A stretch of 64,000 nucleotides of DNA. Source: Phenylobacterium sp. J367. Lineage in GTDB: Bacteria > Pseudomonadota > Alphaproteobacteria > Caulobacterales > Caulobacteraceae. The position numbers and the translations under genes are program-made. Position 1 is the stretch's first letter; each line of letters starts with the position of its first letter. Where the stretch lies: assembly GCF_024699985.1 (NCBI RefSeq), contig NZ_JAJONA010000001.1, forward strand, positions 4,470,501 through 4,534,500, given 5' to 3'. Of this stretch, positions 1 to 9,714 are shown one piece after another. The notes below the pieces were generated by a model. The model was given only the letters and a program-made list of their open reading frames with translations. It searched no databases and had not been told where the DNA came from.

Positions 1-939
1 GGTCAGGCCGTAGAGATCCGACATGTCCGGGCCGCGCACCGAGGCGTTCATGGCGAACTGGCCGAGGTCGAACGGCTCGGGCACGGCGCCGCGGGCGGTG
101 ATCACCGTCTGGCCGGCGCGCACATAGGCGTCGAACGGATAGGGCACGTCCTTGTCGATATTCAGCAGCGGCCCGCCGGTGACGCGCAGGTTGAACGGCT
201 GGCGGTTGAGAGCGCCCTGGCCGACCATGGCGAAGCCCGCGTTGGCCCCGCCCAGCCGTTCGGCGGCATTCAGCGTACCCGTGAAGGTGAGCTTCCGCTG
301 AACCTCGCGCACGTCGATCTTGCCGTCGTTAATGACGAAGTTGCGGATCGGCGGCAGCCGCATCGGCTCCTGCGGCCTGCGGCCGTCCGAGAAGTCCCAG
401 GTCTTGCGGCCCTGGGCGTCGGCGTAGAGCCTGACGGTCGGCCGGTCGAACTGCAGGAGCGGCAGGTCCACGTCGCCCTTGAACAGCGGAAGCAGGCGGA
501 TTTGGACGACAATCCGGTCGATCTCGGCCATCGCGCGCTTGTCCGGCGCCCAGTCGGGGTTGGCGATGCGGATGCCGCGCACCGTGGCGCTTGGGGTCCA
601 GGACCACAGGTGCACGTCGAGATCGCCGTTGATCTGCACCTCCCGGTGCATGCGGGCCGAGGCGTAGCGGGCGACCGGGCCGCGGAACCAGTTCCAGTCC
701 CAGATGGCGATGAGGATGGCGACGGCGACGGCGATCACCGCCAGCACGCCCCCGGCGATCTTCATCGTCTTCGGGCTGGGCTTCTTGATCTGCGTGGCGG
801 CAACGCGCGCGCGCGCGGCCTGCCAGTGCTCACGCGTCCAGGTCCCGGCGCGCTGCAGCGGCCGGCGCTGCCCGGCGTCGGCGCGGCGGGCGCCGCGGCG
901 CTTTCCGGGTTCCGGATTCTGGAACGCTTCGTTGGACAC
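1..939 (-). CDS. AsmA family protein, C-terminus beyond the window
   Basis: AsmA-family proteins are inner-membrane-anchored periplasmic proteins linked to outer-membrane assembly or lipid transport. The GTG start at 939 has an AGGAG about nine bases upstream. The first 60 residues are basic and Arg-rich, followed by one membrane segment at about residues 61-80. The segment after it (RYASARMHREVQINGDLDVH, then VRGIRIANPDW) is the usual AsmA amino-terminal pattern of a beta-rich domain describing nested layers. The gene runs off the left edge, so its length is unknown. The long basic cytoplasmic leader is unusual for the family. Family assignment is by recognition of the pattern; the specific role is not known. 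Confidence 0.75.
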   Translation of the reverse strand, partial: MSNEAFQNPEPGKRRGARRADAGQRRPLQRAGTWTREHWQAARARVAATQIKKPSPKTMKIAGGVLAVIAVAVAILIAIWDWNWFRGPVARYASARMHREVQINGDLDVHLWSWTPSATVRGIRIANPDWAPDKRAMAEIDRIVVQIRLLPLFKGDVDLPLLQFDRPTVRLYADAQGRKTWDFSDGRRPQEPMRLPPIRNFVINDGKIDVREVQRKLTFTGTLNAAERLGGANAGFAMVGQGALNRQPFNLRVTGGPLLNIDKDVPYPFDAYVRAGQTVITARGAVPEPFDLGQFAMNASVRGPDMSDLYGLT

Positions 940-1009
940 GGGGCTGGCTCCTCGGCTCGGGCCTAGGTGCGGAAACGCCGAAGCCCCACGGTCCAGTTCC
1001 GCTCAAAGC

Positions 1010-1570
1010 CTAATGACTTACGCCCCGGCCCGAGACGGCGGCCTTCAGGGTCCGAAGGAGGATCGCCAGGTCGAATGCGAGCGAGCGGCGTTCCAGGTAC
1101 TCCCGATCGAGGCGAACCTTCTCCGGGATCGGCAGTTCGTCGCGCCCGTTCACCTGGGCCCAGCCCGTGACCCCGGGCCGGAGCCGATGGACCCCGTGCG
1201 CCGTCCGCAGCGCCACGAGGTCGTCCTGATTGAAGAGCGCGGGCCGCGGGCCGACCAGGCTCATGTCGCCGATGAGCACGCTCCAGAACTGCGGCAGCTC
1301 GTCGAGACTGGTCCGGCGCAGGAAACGGCCAAGCGGCGTGATCCACTGGTCCGGGTCGCTCAGCAGGTGGGTGGCGACGTCGGGCGTCCCCATCCGCATG
1401 GTGCGGAACTTGGGCATCGGGAAGAGGCGGTTCTCCCGCCCCACCCGCCTCGACCAGTGCAGGGCCGGGCCCGGGCTCTCCAGGCGCACCGCAAGGCCGA
1501 TGGCCAGCAAGACGGGCGAGAAGACCACCAGGCCCGCCAGTCCGCCCGCGATGTCGATCAGCCGCTTCAC
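1010..1570 (-). CDS. Bacterial sugar transferase (phosphoglycosyl transferase)
   Basis: A 186-residue monotopic phosphoglycosyl transferase (PF02397 type) that moves a sugar-1-phosphate from a nucleotide sugar to undecaprenyl phosphate, starting an exopolysaccharide or glycan. A reentrant hydrophobic segment lies at residues 7-28. The family signatures KFRTMR (about 54-59), SLDELPQFWSVLIGDMSLVGPRP (about 88-110) and the late GVTGWAQVNGRDE motif are all present. The length fits the small PglC-like form without extra membrane helices. The start is GTG at 1570 with a poor ribosome site. No glycosyltransferases or flippase flank it, so the pathway cannot be named. Confidence 0.85.
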   Translation of the reverse strand: MKRLIDIAGGLAGLVVFSPVLLAIGLAVRLESPGPALHWSRRVGRENRLFPMPKFRTMRMGTPDVATHLLSDPDQWITPLGRFLRRTSLDELPQFWSVLIGDMSLVGPRPALFNQDDLVALRTAHGVHRLRPGVTGWAQVNGRDELPIPEKVRLDREYLERRSLAFDLAILLRTLKAAVSGRGVSH

Positions 1571-1607
1571 CCGGCGGTTCTAGAGCGCGCCGGGCGGCGC
1601 CGCCAAG

Positions 1608-2223
1608 CTACTCGGCCGCGGGTTCGGCCGGCGGCTCGGTGGAGGTGACCGGCTTGCGGCGGGCCTTGGGGGGCCTCGACCGGGGCGGCCTCGACGACCG
1701 GCTCGGGCGCCGGCGCCTCCGGCGGGGCGAACGAGGCGGGCTCCGACGCCGCCTCGGGCGCCGCCTCGACGATGGACTCCAGGATCGGTTCGGGCTCAAC
1801 GAGCGGCTCAGGCGTCGCCTCGATCAGCGACTCAGCCGCCGCCTCGATGACCGCCTCTGGCTCCGGCAGCGCTTCCGCCACCGTCTCCGCGGCCGTCTCG
1901 GCCACCGCCTCGGCGGCGGCTTCGGCCTCGGCGATGAGCTCCTTGAGGGGCTCCTCCACCGCCTCGGCGATGGCCAGCACCGGCTCGAGGGCCATCAGGG
2001 CGACCGCGGTCTCCTCGGCCATCGGCTCGGGCGCGGCGTCCTGCAGTCGTCTTCCCCAAAGAGCTTCCAGGTTGGTGGCCTGGGCCCAGCGGGTCGCCCA
2101 CCAGAAGGCCACGCCGCCGGCGGCCGCGCCGGCGAAAAAGCCCCACAGCGGAGAGACCGCGCCGACCATCAGCTGGGTCGACAAGGGTGTGGCGGAAATC
2201 TCCCGGATCTCGCTCTCGGACAT
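1608..2223 (-). CDS. Membrane-anchored Ala/Glu/Pro-rich protein (frameshifted in this sequence)
   Basis: I do not recognise a family. The protein starts MSESEIREISATPL and has one hydrophobic segment at about residues 18-45. After a short linker comes a long acidic stretch of Ala-Glu-Pro repeats, probably disordered or helical. The natural end appears to be KARRKPVTSTEPPAEPAAE. It is reached only if one base is removed from the C run at 1667-1672 (G run on the plus strand), giving 204 residues. Without the repair the frame runs on to 1567, into the sugar transferase start. A single anchor plus acidic tail suggests a surface- or granule-associated spacer protein, but that is a guess. Confidence 0.55.
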
Positions 2224-2290
2224 GGCGTGCTCCTGCATCCAATTGTGCGATGCAATATAACACGGCCGCCTTCTCGCAGTTGCGAAATTG

Positions 2291-3118
2291 CTATGACGAT
2301 AGCGTGTAGACCCTCGCCTCCCCGCTGTCGCCCAAGGCGCGGGCGGTCCAGCCGCAGATCGCCTCAAGCTCGGGCGCCAGCCCCTCCGGCGCGCCCACGA
2401 AGACCAGGGCGCAGCCGTTCATCTTCATCGGGTCGGTCAGCGGCCGCATGCGGGTCTCGGCCACCAGCAGCGGCGCCGCCACGGCGTCCTCCAGGTCGCG
2501 CAGGAAAGCGTCGAAGGTCTCCAGGTCCTTGAGCGGCAGCCAGATCATCACCTCCGCCTCGCGGTTCTTCCGCCGGACCCCCGCCACGGTCTCGACGATG
2601 CGGGCGTAGTCGTCGGCGCGCTCGAACGGTGGATCGATCAGCACCAGCACGCGGCCGGAGGGCGGCGCGGCCGCCATCGCCGCCTGGAAGCCGTCGTCGC
2701 AGAGCGTGCGGACGTTGGCCCTGTCCTTCAGCAGGCTCTTCAGCGCGCCGTGCTCGTCGGGCCGGAGCTCGCAGGCGAGGTAGCTGTCCTTAGGCCGCAG
2801 CGCATCGGCGATCAGCCACGGCGACCCGGGATAGCGTCGCGCAGGCCCGCCGCCGTTCAGCCGCTCCAGCTCGCCGATCAGCGGCTGGAAGGCGCCCGGC
2901 GCGTCCTTCGCCGCCATCAGCCGCACGATGCCCGCCTCGGCCTCGCCGGACTTCCTCGCCTCGGCGCCGGCGAGATCGTAGAGGCCGCGGCCCGCGTGGG
3001 TGTCGATCACGGTCAGCGGCCGCGGCTCGTCGTCCAGGCGCGAGAGGAGCTGCAGCAGGCCGGCGTGCTTCACGAGGTCGGCGAAGTTCCCGGCGTGGAA
3101 GGCGTGGCGGTAGTTCAA
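2291..3118 (-). CDS. rlmJ: 23S rRNA (adenine(2030)-N6)-methyltransferase
   Basis: RlmJ (YhiR family, 275 residues) methylates A2030 of 23S rRNA using S-adenosylmethionine. The amino end NYRHAFHAGNFADLVKHAGL is the family hallmark. The catalytic loop is the DPPF in VLVLIDPPFERADDY, and VIDTHAGRGLYDL is the SAM-binding loop I equivalent. The start is TTG at 3118, with GGAG six bases upstream; homologues begin at the same place with ATG. It is transcribed divergently from the topoisomerase gene, only about 70 bases away. No operon partner is evident. Confidence 0.93.
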   Translation of the reverse strand: MNYRHAFHAGNFADLVKHAGLLQLLSRLDDEPRPLTVIDTHAGRGLYDLAGAEARKSGEAEAGIVRLMAAKDAPGAFQPLIGELERLNGGGPARRYPGSPWLIADALRPKDSYLACELRPDEHGALKSLLKDRANVRTLCDDGFQAAMAAAPPSGRVLVLIDPPFERADDYARIVETVAGVRRKNREAEVMIWLPLKDLETFDAFLRDLEDAVAAPLLVAETRMRPLTDPMKMNGCALVFVGAPEGLAPELEAICGWTARALGDSGEARVYTLSS

Positions 3119-3187
3119 GTGTGCTCCGGAGGGCGGGAGGAACCCGGCTGCGCCATACCACGTTGCGCGGCCAGGATGGCCAGGGAC

Positions 3188-4246
3188 ATGTCAGACACCA
3201 CGCCCGAGCTCGAGGACGTGGAGGCCGCGGGCCTCCGCTACGTCTCCGACGCCGATCCGGGCATCACCCGCCGCAAGGCGTCCGCCAGCGGCTGGAACTA
3301 TCGCAAGCCCGACGACTCGGCCGTGACGGACGACAAGACGCTCGAGCGCATCCGGAAGCTAGCCATTCCGCCGGCCTGGACCGACGTCTGGATATGTCCC
3401 AGGGCCAACGGCCACATCCAGGCCACCGGCCGGGACGCCAAGGGCCGCAAGCAGTACCGCTATCACGACGGCTGGCGGGCGGTGCGCGACACCCACAAGT
3501 ACGACCGCGTCATCGCCTTCGGCCGCGCCCTGCCCCGGCTTCGCAAGCGCGTGGACGAGGACCTCGGCCTGCGCGGCCTCCCCCGCGAGAAGGTCCTGGC
3601 CGCGGTCATTCGGGTCATGGAGAAGACCCTGATCCGCGTGGGCAACGAGGAATACGCCAAGCAGAACAAGAGCTTCGGCCTGACGACGCTCCGGGACCGC
3701 CACGCCAGGATCGGCGCGTCGAAGGCGGTCTTCGAATTCCGCGGCAAGAGCGGCAAGGTCCACCAGACCGGCTTCAACGACCGCCGGCTGGCCCGGGTGG
3801 TGAAGGCCTGCCAGGACCTGCCCGGCCAGCGGCTCTTCCAGTACATCGACGACGACGGCGAGCAGCGGGTCGTGGAGTCCGCCGATGTGAACGCCTACCT
3901 GCGCGAGGTGCTGGGCGAGGACTTCTCGGCCAAGGACTTCCGTACCTGGGCTGGCACCCTGGCCGCGGCGCGGGGCCTGGTGATGCTGCCGGAATGCGGC
4001 TCGCCCACCGAGGCCAAGCGCAACATCAACACCTGTGTGAAGGCGGTGGCCGGCGTGCTCGGCAATACGCCGGCCGTCTGCCGCAGCGCCTACATCCACC
4101 CGGTGGTGCTGGAAGCCTATGAGAGCGGCGCCCTGCCGCTGAAGGGTGGCGGCGACAGCCGCGCCTTCGAGCTCGCCGTGCTGAAGTTCCTGGAGACCGC
4201 GCGCGACGAGGTGAAGGAGGAGATCGCCCAGAAGGCGCGCCGCTAG
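3188..4246 (+). CDS. DNA topoisomerase IB
   Basis: A poxvirus-type bacterial topoisomerase IB (352 residues) that nicks one strand and relaxes supercoils through a 3'-phosphotyrosine. The amino domain has GWNYRKPD and the family motif AIPPAWTDVWICPRANGHIQ. The catalytic core contains the residues around KQYRYHDGWR, HARIGASKAVFEFRGKSGK and the carboxy-terminal SAYIHP, whose Tyr (about residue 302) is the nucleophile. An in-frame ATG four codons upstream (3176) is an alternative start; neither has a clear ribosome site. These enzymes are common in Alphaproteobacteria and usually stand alone, as here. Confidence 0.92.
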   Translation: MSDTTPELEDVEAAGLRYVSDADPGITRRKASASGWNYRKPDDSAVTDDKTLERIRKLAIPPAWTDVWICPRANGHIQATGRDAKGRKQYRYHDGWRAVRDTHKYDRVIAFGRALPRLRKRVDEDLGLRGLPREKVLAAVIRVMEKTLIRVGNEEYAKQNKSFGLTTLRDRHARIGASKAVFEFRGKSGKVHQTGFNDRRLARVVKACQDLPGQRLFQYIDDDGEQRVVESADVNAYLREVLGEDFSAKDFRTWAGTLAAARGLVMLPECGSPTEAKRNINTCVKAVAGVLGNTPAVCRSAYIHPVVLEAYESGALPLKGGGDSRAFELAVLKFLETARDEVKEEIAQKARR

Positions 4247-4307
4247 TCTTACCTGACGGAACGCCGGTATCGTCCCCACCCAAGAACGAGGGGGAGGACT
4301 TACCGTC

Positions 4308-5519
4308 ATGCTGCCGGCCCGCCTGCGCTTCGGCGCCTTCATCGCGCCGTTCCACCCGGTGGACGAGAACCCGACGCTGGCGATCCAGCGCGACCTGGAG
4401 CTCGTGCAGCACCTGGACGCGCTGGACTATGACGAGGCCTGGATCGGCGAGCACCACTCTGCGGGCTATGAGCTGATCGCCAGCCCCGAGGTGTTCATCG
4501 CCGCCGCCGCCGAGCGAACCAGGCACATCAAGTTGGGCACCGGCGTGGCCTCCCTACCCTACCACCACCCGATGATGCTGGCCGACCGGATGAACCAGCT
4601 CGACCACATGACCCGCGGCCGGGTGATGTTCGGCGTCGGTCCTGGCGCCCTCGTCTCCGACGCCTTCATGATGGGCATACCGGTCCAGAAGCAGCGGGAC
4701 CGGATGGACGAGGCCCTGGGCGTGCTGGTCCGGCTGATGCGCGGCGAGGAGGTGACCCATTCCTCGGACTGGTTCGAACTCAAGAACGCCCGCCTTCAGA
4801 TGACGCCCTACTCCCGGCCGTCGATGGAGATGGCGGTGGCGAGCCAGGTCTCACCCACCGGCGCGCGGGCCGCCGGCCGGCACGGCCTGGGCCTGCTGTC
4901 GCTCGGCGCGACGTCGACGGCCGGCTTCAACGCGCTGGCGTCCAACTGGGCGATCGCGGGCGAGCAGGCGGCCGAGCACGGCCAGACCATGGACCGCAAC
5001 GCCTGGCGCCTCGTCGGCCCCATGCACATCGCCGAGACCCGTGAGCAGGCGATGGAGGACGTCCGCTTCGGCCTCGACAAGTGGATCTACTACTTCCGTG
5101 AGATCGCCAACCTGCCGATCGTGCCGGAGGGCGACGATCCCGTGCAGGCGATGATCGACACGGGCCTCGCGGTCATCGGCACCCCAGACGACTGCGTGAA
5201 GCGCCTGCAGCAGCTCGTGGACGAGAGCTCGGGGTTCGGGGCGTTCCTGTTCATGGACCACAACTGGGCGCCGTGGGAGCGCAAGAAGCGCAGCTACGAG
5301 CTCGTCGCCCGCTACGTCTTCCCGCATTTCCAGCAGCTCAACGTGAACCGCGAGGCCTCGATGAGCTGGGTCGGCGAGAACAAGGCCGAGTTCACCACCG
5401 AGGTGCGCAACGCCGTCGGCGCGCGGATCGTCCAGCACATGATGGAGAAGGGCGCGGGCAACATCCGGCCCGAGATCGTCGAGCTGATCACCGGCCAGGC
5501 GCCGCCGAAGGCCGGCTGA
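4308..5519 (+). CDS. LLM class flavin-dependent oxidoreductase
   Basis: A 403-residue bacterial-luciferase-like monooxygenase that probably uses FMNH2 from a separate reductase to oxidise a small organic substrate. The fold signatures are visible: FGAFIAPFHP at the amino end, DYDEAWIGEHHS, IKLGTGVASLPYHHPMMLADR and GRVMFGVGPG. The later ATSTAGFNALASNW region resembles the limonene/alkane-monooxygenase branch. The ATG at 4308 follows GGGGGAGGACTTACCGTC. It precedes the N-acetyltransferase gene by 31 bases on the same strand, so the two may be cotranscribed. The substrate cannot be read from the sequence. Confidence 0.88.
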   Translation: MLPARLRFGAFIAPFHPVDENPTLAIQRDLELVQHLDALDYDEAWIGEHHSAGYELIASPEVFIAAAAERTRHIKLGTGVASLPYHHPMMLADRMNQLDHMTRGRVMFGVGPGALVSDAFMMGIPVQKQRDRMDEALGVLVRLMRGEEVTHSSDWFELKNARLQMTPYSRPSMEMAVASQVSPTGARAAGRHGLGLLSLGATSTAGFNALASNWAIAGEQAAEHGQTMDRNAWRLVGPMHIAETREQAMEDVRFGLDKWIYYFREIANLPIVPEGDDPVQAMIDTGLAVIGTPDDCVKRLQQLVDESSGFGAFLFMDHNWAPWERKKRSYELVARYVFPHFQQLNVNREASMSWVGENKAEFTTEVRNAVGARIVQHMMEKGAGNIRPEIVELITGQAPPKAG

Positions 5520-5550
5520 CGGCGGCCGGGCTTCGCCCTATCACCTGGTC

Positions 5551-6366
5551 ATGGACCTTGCAGCCTACTTCGACCGGATCGGCTTCACAGGCGACGCCCG
5601 GCCCGACCTCGCGACGCTGAAGGCGCTGCACCGCGCCCACCTGCTGGCGATCCCCTACGAGAACCTGGACGTCCAGCTCGGCCGGCCGGTGACGCCGGAC
5701 CCGGCCGCCGCCGTCGAGAAGATCGTCGGCCGTCGCCGCGGCGGCTGGTGCTACGAGATGAACGGCGTCCTCGGCGAGGCGCTCACCGCCATCGGGTTCG
5801 ACGTGACACGCTTGGCCGGCGGGGTGATGCGCCAGGTGGTCGGCGACGTGCAGGTGGGCAACCATCTCGTGCTGCTCGTCCGCCTGCCGGAGGGCCCGTG
5901 GATCGCCGACGTGGGCTTCGGCGACGGCAGCCCGGATCCCTTCCCACTCGCCGCCGCGCCGCTCAGCGCGGACGGGTTCGACTTTCGCCTTGAGGACCTC
6001 GGCGACGGCTGGTGGCGCTTCCACAACCATGCGCAAGGCGGCGCGCCGACCTACGACTTCCAGCTCACACCGGCGCCGCCCGCGAAGCTGGTCGAGCGGT
6101 GTCAGTGGCTGCAGAGCGCGCCGGAGAGCAACTTCGTGCTGAACGCCGTGGTCCAGCGCTGGCGGCCCGGCGGCCTGCTGCTGCAGATGCGCGGCCGGTC
6201 CCTGCGCGAGGTCCGGCCCGGCGGCGTGGAAACGCGCCTGGTCGGCTCGGCGGACGAGTATGTGGCCGTCCTCGCCGAACGCTTCGGCCTCGACCTGCCG
6301 GAGGCGGCCGGCCTCTGGCCGCGTATCTGCGCGCGGCACGAGGCGCTGTTCGGCGTCAGCGCCTGA
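5551..6366 (+). CDS. nat: Arylamine N-acetyltransferase
   Basis: NAT transfers acetyl from acetyl-CoA to arylamines or hydrazines by a ping-pong mechanism. The 271-residue length matches the family. The catalytic triad is intact and normally spaced: Cys67 in RRGGWCYEMNG, His105 in GNHLVLLV and Asp120 in IADVGFGDG. The IPYENLDVQLGR signature is at about residues 34-45. It follows the flavin oxidoreductase gene closely. Its last 11 bases overlap the 3' end of the convergent TonB-receptor gene. Confidence 0.93.
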   Translation: MDLAAYFDRIGFTGDARPDLATLKALHRAHLLAIPYENLDVQLGRPVTPDPAAAVEKIVGRRRGGWCYEMNGVLGEALTAIGFDVTRLAGGVMRQVVGDVQVGNHLVLLVRLPEGPWIADVGFGDGSPDPFPLAAAPLSADGFDFRLEDLGDGWWRFHNHAQGGAPTYDFQLTPAPPAKLVERCQWLQSAPESNFVLNAVVQRWRPGGLLLQMRGRSLREVRPGGVETRLVGSADEYVAVLAERFGLDLPEAAGLWPRICARHEALFGVSA

Positions 6367-8357
6367 TCGCGAAGCCGATCCGGAGGGTCCGCGGCTGGGA
6401 ATAGCTCTCCACCCCGTCGGCGGTCTCGCCAACCTCCAGCTCGGCGTCGAAGAGGTTGTCGGCGGCCACATAGACCTCGCTGTCGCGGCCCACGCGCCAG
6501 CCGGCTCGGGCGTCGACGACGACGCCGGCGCCCAGCTTGCGGGTGTTGAGGTCGTCCTCCCAGCGGTCGCTCTCGTAGCGGGCGTCGGCGTTCAGGCTCA
6601 GCCGGTCCATGGGCCGCCAGTCGAAGCCGCCGGTGACGGTCAGCCTCGGAGTCTGCGCCGGCCGGAGGCCGGTGAGCTGCGGCGCGGACGCCCCGCCGTC
6701 CACCTCGGCGTCGGTGTAGGAGAGCGCCGCGCGCCAGCCGAAGCCGGCGGCGAGCTCGCCCGAGCCCTCGCCCTCAAAGCCCCAGGCGGTGATCTCGCCG
6801 GCGTTCTGCCGCTGGCGCAGCACGCCGCCGGCCGGCACGAAGCCCGCGGTCGGGAAGGTCCCCGGCCCGATGCCGATGGTGACGTTGGCGATCGGGTCCT
6901 CGATGCGATTGTAGAAGACGGTCGCCGCCCACCGGACTGCGCCCTCTCCGTTGAGGCCCGCTTCAACGCCCTGCAGCGTCTCCGGCTTCAGGCGCGGATT
7001 GGCTTCGGTGATGTCGTTGCCGACCCGGAACGGCCGGTGCAGTTCGTTCAGCGTCGGCGGGCGGAAGCCGCCGTACGCCGCGGCGCGGGCGAAGATCTGG
7101 TCCGCCACCTCGTAGCGGAGGCCGAAGCGGGCCGTCGGCGTCGTGCCCGATGCATCCGGCGTGGTCTGGTCAAGGGTGGCGGCCCCGGTCTGCAGGTCCC
7201 ACTCCCGGCGTACGGCGTCGGAGGACTTCCAACCGTCCAAGCGGACGCCGCCCGTCACCAGCCAGGGCCCGCGGTCGAGGACGCCCTCGACATAGCCGCC
7301 GCCGACCACCGTCTTGCCGCCGGCCAGGCGCTTGCGGGTGAAGGTCCCGTTCATGAAGCGGAACCGCTCGCGCACCTCGCCATCGGTCAGGCGAATGTCG
7401 GCGCCCGCCTCCCAGGCGATGTCGCCCGCCCACCCCTGGAGCGCGGCGTTGAAGCCGTAGCCGATGGCCGGCGTGGCGTACTGGTCGTTGGCCGGCGTGG
7501 TCGAGGCGCGGCCGGCGGCCACGGCGACCGAGGTGTTCTCCAGATCGCTCCCGCGCACCCAGCCCTGCAGTCGCCAGCCGCCGACGCCCGCTTCCGGCGC
7601 CCGGGCGAGCGTGACGGTGGCCGAGGTCCCTGTGGCGTTCGACCGCGCGCCCACCAGGCCCGCGCCGCGCTTCTCCTGGAAGGCGGCGAGCCGGACAGCG
7701 GCCTGAGCGCCCGCCACCTCGTGCTGGCCGCGGACCGCGATGGACCGGGTCTCCAGATCGAGCGGCTGATCGGCCGCGCCGGCCCGGGGGCCGCGCACCG
7801 GCGTGTAGCCGTCGCTTCTCTCGGCGCTGCCGGTGACCAGCAGGCCGGCCAGGCCGCCTGAGGCCGCGAAACGGTAGCTCTCGTCCTCGCCGGCCGAGGC
7901 GTCGAGGGCGGCGAGGCCCTGCCCGGCGCCCCCGCTCCTGCAGGGCGACGACGCCCGTGAGCGCGCCGGCGCCGTACGGGCCCGCGCCCGCGCCGCGGAC
8001 GATCGAGGCGCCGTCCAGGCCCTCGGGCGGCAGGCCCGTCCAGATGACCCAGCCGCCGAAGGGATCGTTCTGCGGCGCGCCGTCGAGGGTGACCAGCGCC
8101 CGGCCGGCGCCCGACGGGGCGATGGAGCGCAGCGACAGGCCCTGGGTCGTCGGGTTGGCCGCGACGCTGCCGGTGCGCCGGAAGAGTGAAACGCCGGGCG
8201 CGCGCTTCAGGGCGTCGTCGAGCCTGGGCGTGACCTTCAGGATCTCGGGACCGATCTGCACCGCGCTGAACACAGCCTCGCCGCCCAGGGGGTTCAGTCT
8301 CGGCGGATGGACGATGACCACTTCCACGTCGGTGGGCGGCGGCGGCAACTCAGCCAT
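6356..8357 (-). CDS. TonB-dependent receptor (frameshifted in this sequence)
   Basis: An outer-membrane active transporter, 666 residues after repair. The plug is seen in LKVTPRLDDALKRAPGVSLF, then TTQGLSLRSIAPSGAGRALVTLDG and DGASIVRGAGAGPYGAGALTG. The beta-barrel ends in ESYSQPRTLRIGFAIRR, which lacks the usual terminal aromatic. The frame breaks at the C run 7929-7933 (plus strand); removing one base joins ALQER to GAGQGLAALDASAGEDESYRF. The ATG at 8357 has a GGGGGAAG ribosome site, but no signal peptide precedes the plug and only about 85 bases separate it from the divergent SDR gene. The substrate is unknown; the barrel resembles small siderophore/cobalamin-type receptors. Confidence 0.82.
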
Positions 8358-8442
8358 ACTGGTCTTCCCCCTTATCGTTGACGGGCAATTAGCCTGCGCC
8401 GGGCCATTGGCCAAAGGGGTGTTGCGCCGCTATTTCAGAACC

Positions 8443-9204
8443 ATGTCTTCGGGAAGCGGCAAGGTCGCCATCGTCACCGGCGCGGGCTCCGGCATCGGCC
8501 GGGCCGTGGCGCTCGCGCTCCTGGCGAACGGCTGGTCGGTAAGCCTCGCCGGACGCCGGGCCGAGGCGCTGGAGGAGACGGCCGCCCTGGCCGGCGACGC
8601 CGCCGACTGGGCGATGCCGGTCCCGACCGACGTCGCCGACGCGGAGGGGGTCGGCCGCCTGTTCGAGGCCACGCGGGCCCGCTTCGGCCGGCTCGACCTC
8701 CTCTTCAACAACGCCGGGACCGGCGCGCCGCCCGCGCCCCTGGAGGACCTCTCCCTCGACGCCTGGAAGCGCGTCGTCGACATCAACCTGACCGGCGCCT
8801 TCCTGTGCACCCAGGCGGCGTTCCGGCTGATGAAGGCCCAGGACCCCATGGGCGGGCGGATCATCAACAACGGCTCGATCTCGGCCCATGTCCCGCGCCC
8901 GCGGTCGGTCGCCTACACCGCCACCAAGCATGCGATCACCGGCCTCACCCGCTCGACGTCGCTGGACGGACGGCCCTACGACATCGCCTGCGGGCAGATC
9001 GACATCGGCAACGCCGGCACCGAGATGACCGCCCGCATGGCCAAGGGCGTGCCCCAGGCCGACGGGTCGATCGCGCCGGAGCCGGTGATGGACGTCCAGG
9101 CGGTGGCCGACGCGGTGCTCTACATGGCCGGCCTGCCGCTCTCGGCCAATGTGCAGTTCATGACGGTGATGGCCACCAAGATGCCGTTCATCGGGCGCGG
9201 CTGA
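8443..9204 (+). CDS. SDR family oxidoreductase
   Basis: A 253-residue classical short-chain dehydrogenase. The Rossmann motif TGAGSGIG is at about residues 11-18, the NNAG motif follows LDLLF, and the active site is Ser (NNGSIS) and YTATK. The Tyr-Lys pair is therefore present. The usual PG motif after the active site is replaced by GQIDIGNAGTEM, a variant seen in other SDRs. The ATG at 8443 is divergent from the TonB-receptor gene. The substrate is not predictable. Confidence 0.88.
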   Translation: MSSGSGKVAIVTGAGSGIGRAVALALLANGWSVSLAGRRAEALEETAALAGDAADWAMPVPTDVADAEGVGRLFEATRARFGRLDLLFNNAGTGAPPAPLEDLSLDAWKRVVDINLTGAFLCTQAAFRLMKAQDPMGGRIINNGSISAHVPRPRSVAYTATKHAITGLTRSTSLDGRPYDIACGQIDIGNAGTEMTARMAKGVPQADGSIAPEPVMDVQAVADAVLYMAGLPLSANVQFMTVMATKMPFIGRG

Positions 9205-9397
9205 CTCCGCGTCGTACTCGCGGCGCCCTCCGTTCAGGCAGTCGGGAAAAAATCGTAAGTGACGCAACGTGATCGTTGATCACCAAGCGGGATTCGTGCT
9301 TCAGCCCGATGGAGCCCAAGGCCACGTCAGTTCCGGCCAGGCTCGAAGGGGAACGCCGTGAAAGGGGTTGGTCGCAACCTCAATCCGGAATCGAAAC

Positions 9398-9670
9398 ATG
9401 ATCCGTATCGTCACCCTGGCCGCCGTCGCGGCCTTCGCCGTCGCCGCGCCCGCCGCCGCCAAGTCCATCCGCGTCGCCACCGCCGGCAAGTCCACCGAGC
9501 AGGTCCAGGCCGAGGTCTCCAGGGCCGCCCGCGTGCTCTGCGCCCGCGAAAGCATCGGCGCCAGCTTCCCCTACGAGCACCAGCGCGCCTGCGTGAAGCT
9601 GACCGTCGCCAAGACGATGCAGCAGTTCGCCGCCGCGCCGGCGTCCACGACGCTGGCCGCCGCCCAGTAG
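9398..9670 (+). CDS. Small secreted UrcA-like protein
   Basis: A 90-residue exported protein. Residues 1-21 form a clear signal peptide (MIRIVTLAAVAAFAVAAPAAA). The mature part has the UrcA-like spacing of two cysteines in RAARVLC and HQRACVKLT, followed by a helical end. UrcA-family proteins are common in Caulobacterales and sphingomonads and have no established biochemical function. The ATG at 9398 was chosen because it directly starts the signal peptide; an upstream in-frame start at 9368 would bury it. A strong hairpin follows the gene. Confidence 0.65.
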   Translation: MIRIVTLAAVAAFAVAAPAAAKSIRVATAGKSTEQVQAEVSRAARVLCARESIGASFPYEHQRACVKLTVAKTMQQFAAAPASTTLAAAQ

Positions 9671-9682
9671 GCGTCTCAGGCC

Positions 9683-9714
9683 GCCGCCGGCGCTCGGATC
9701 AGGGCGCCGGCGGC
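9683..9714. terminator. Hairpin between convergent urcA-like and amidohydrolase genes
   Basis: A perfect 11-bp stem (GCCGCCGGCGC and its complement) with a 10-base loop sits between the two converging genes and overlaps the last codons of the amidohydrolase gene. There is no clear T tract on either side, so function as a bidirectional terminator is inferred from position and stem strength. Confidence 0.45.

Noticed and set aside
2750..3176. Upstream extension of the topoisomerase frame by over 140 codons
   Set aside because: It lies antisense to rlmJ and contains no conserved sequence; homologues start near 3188.
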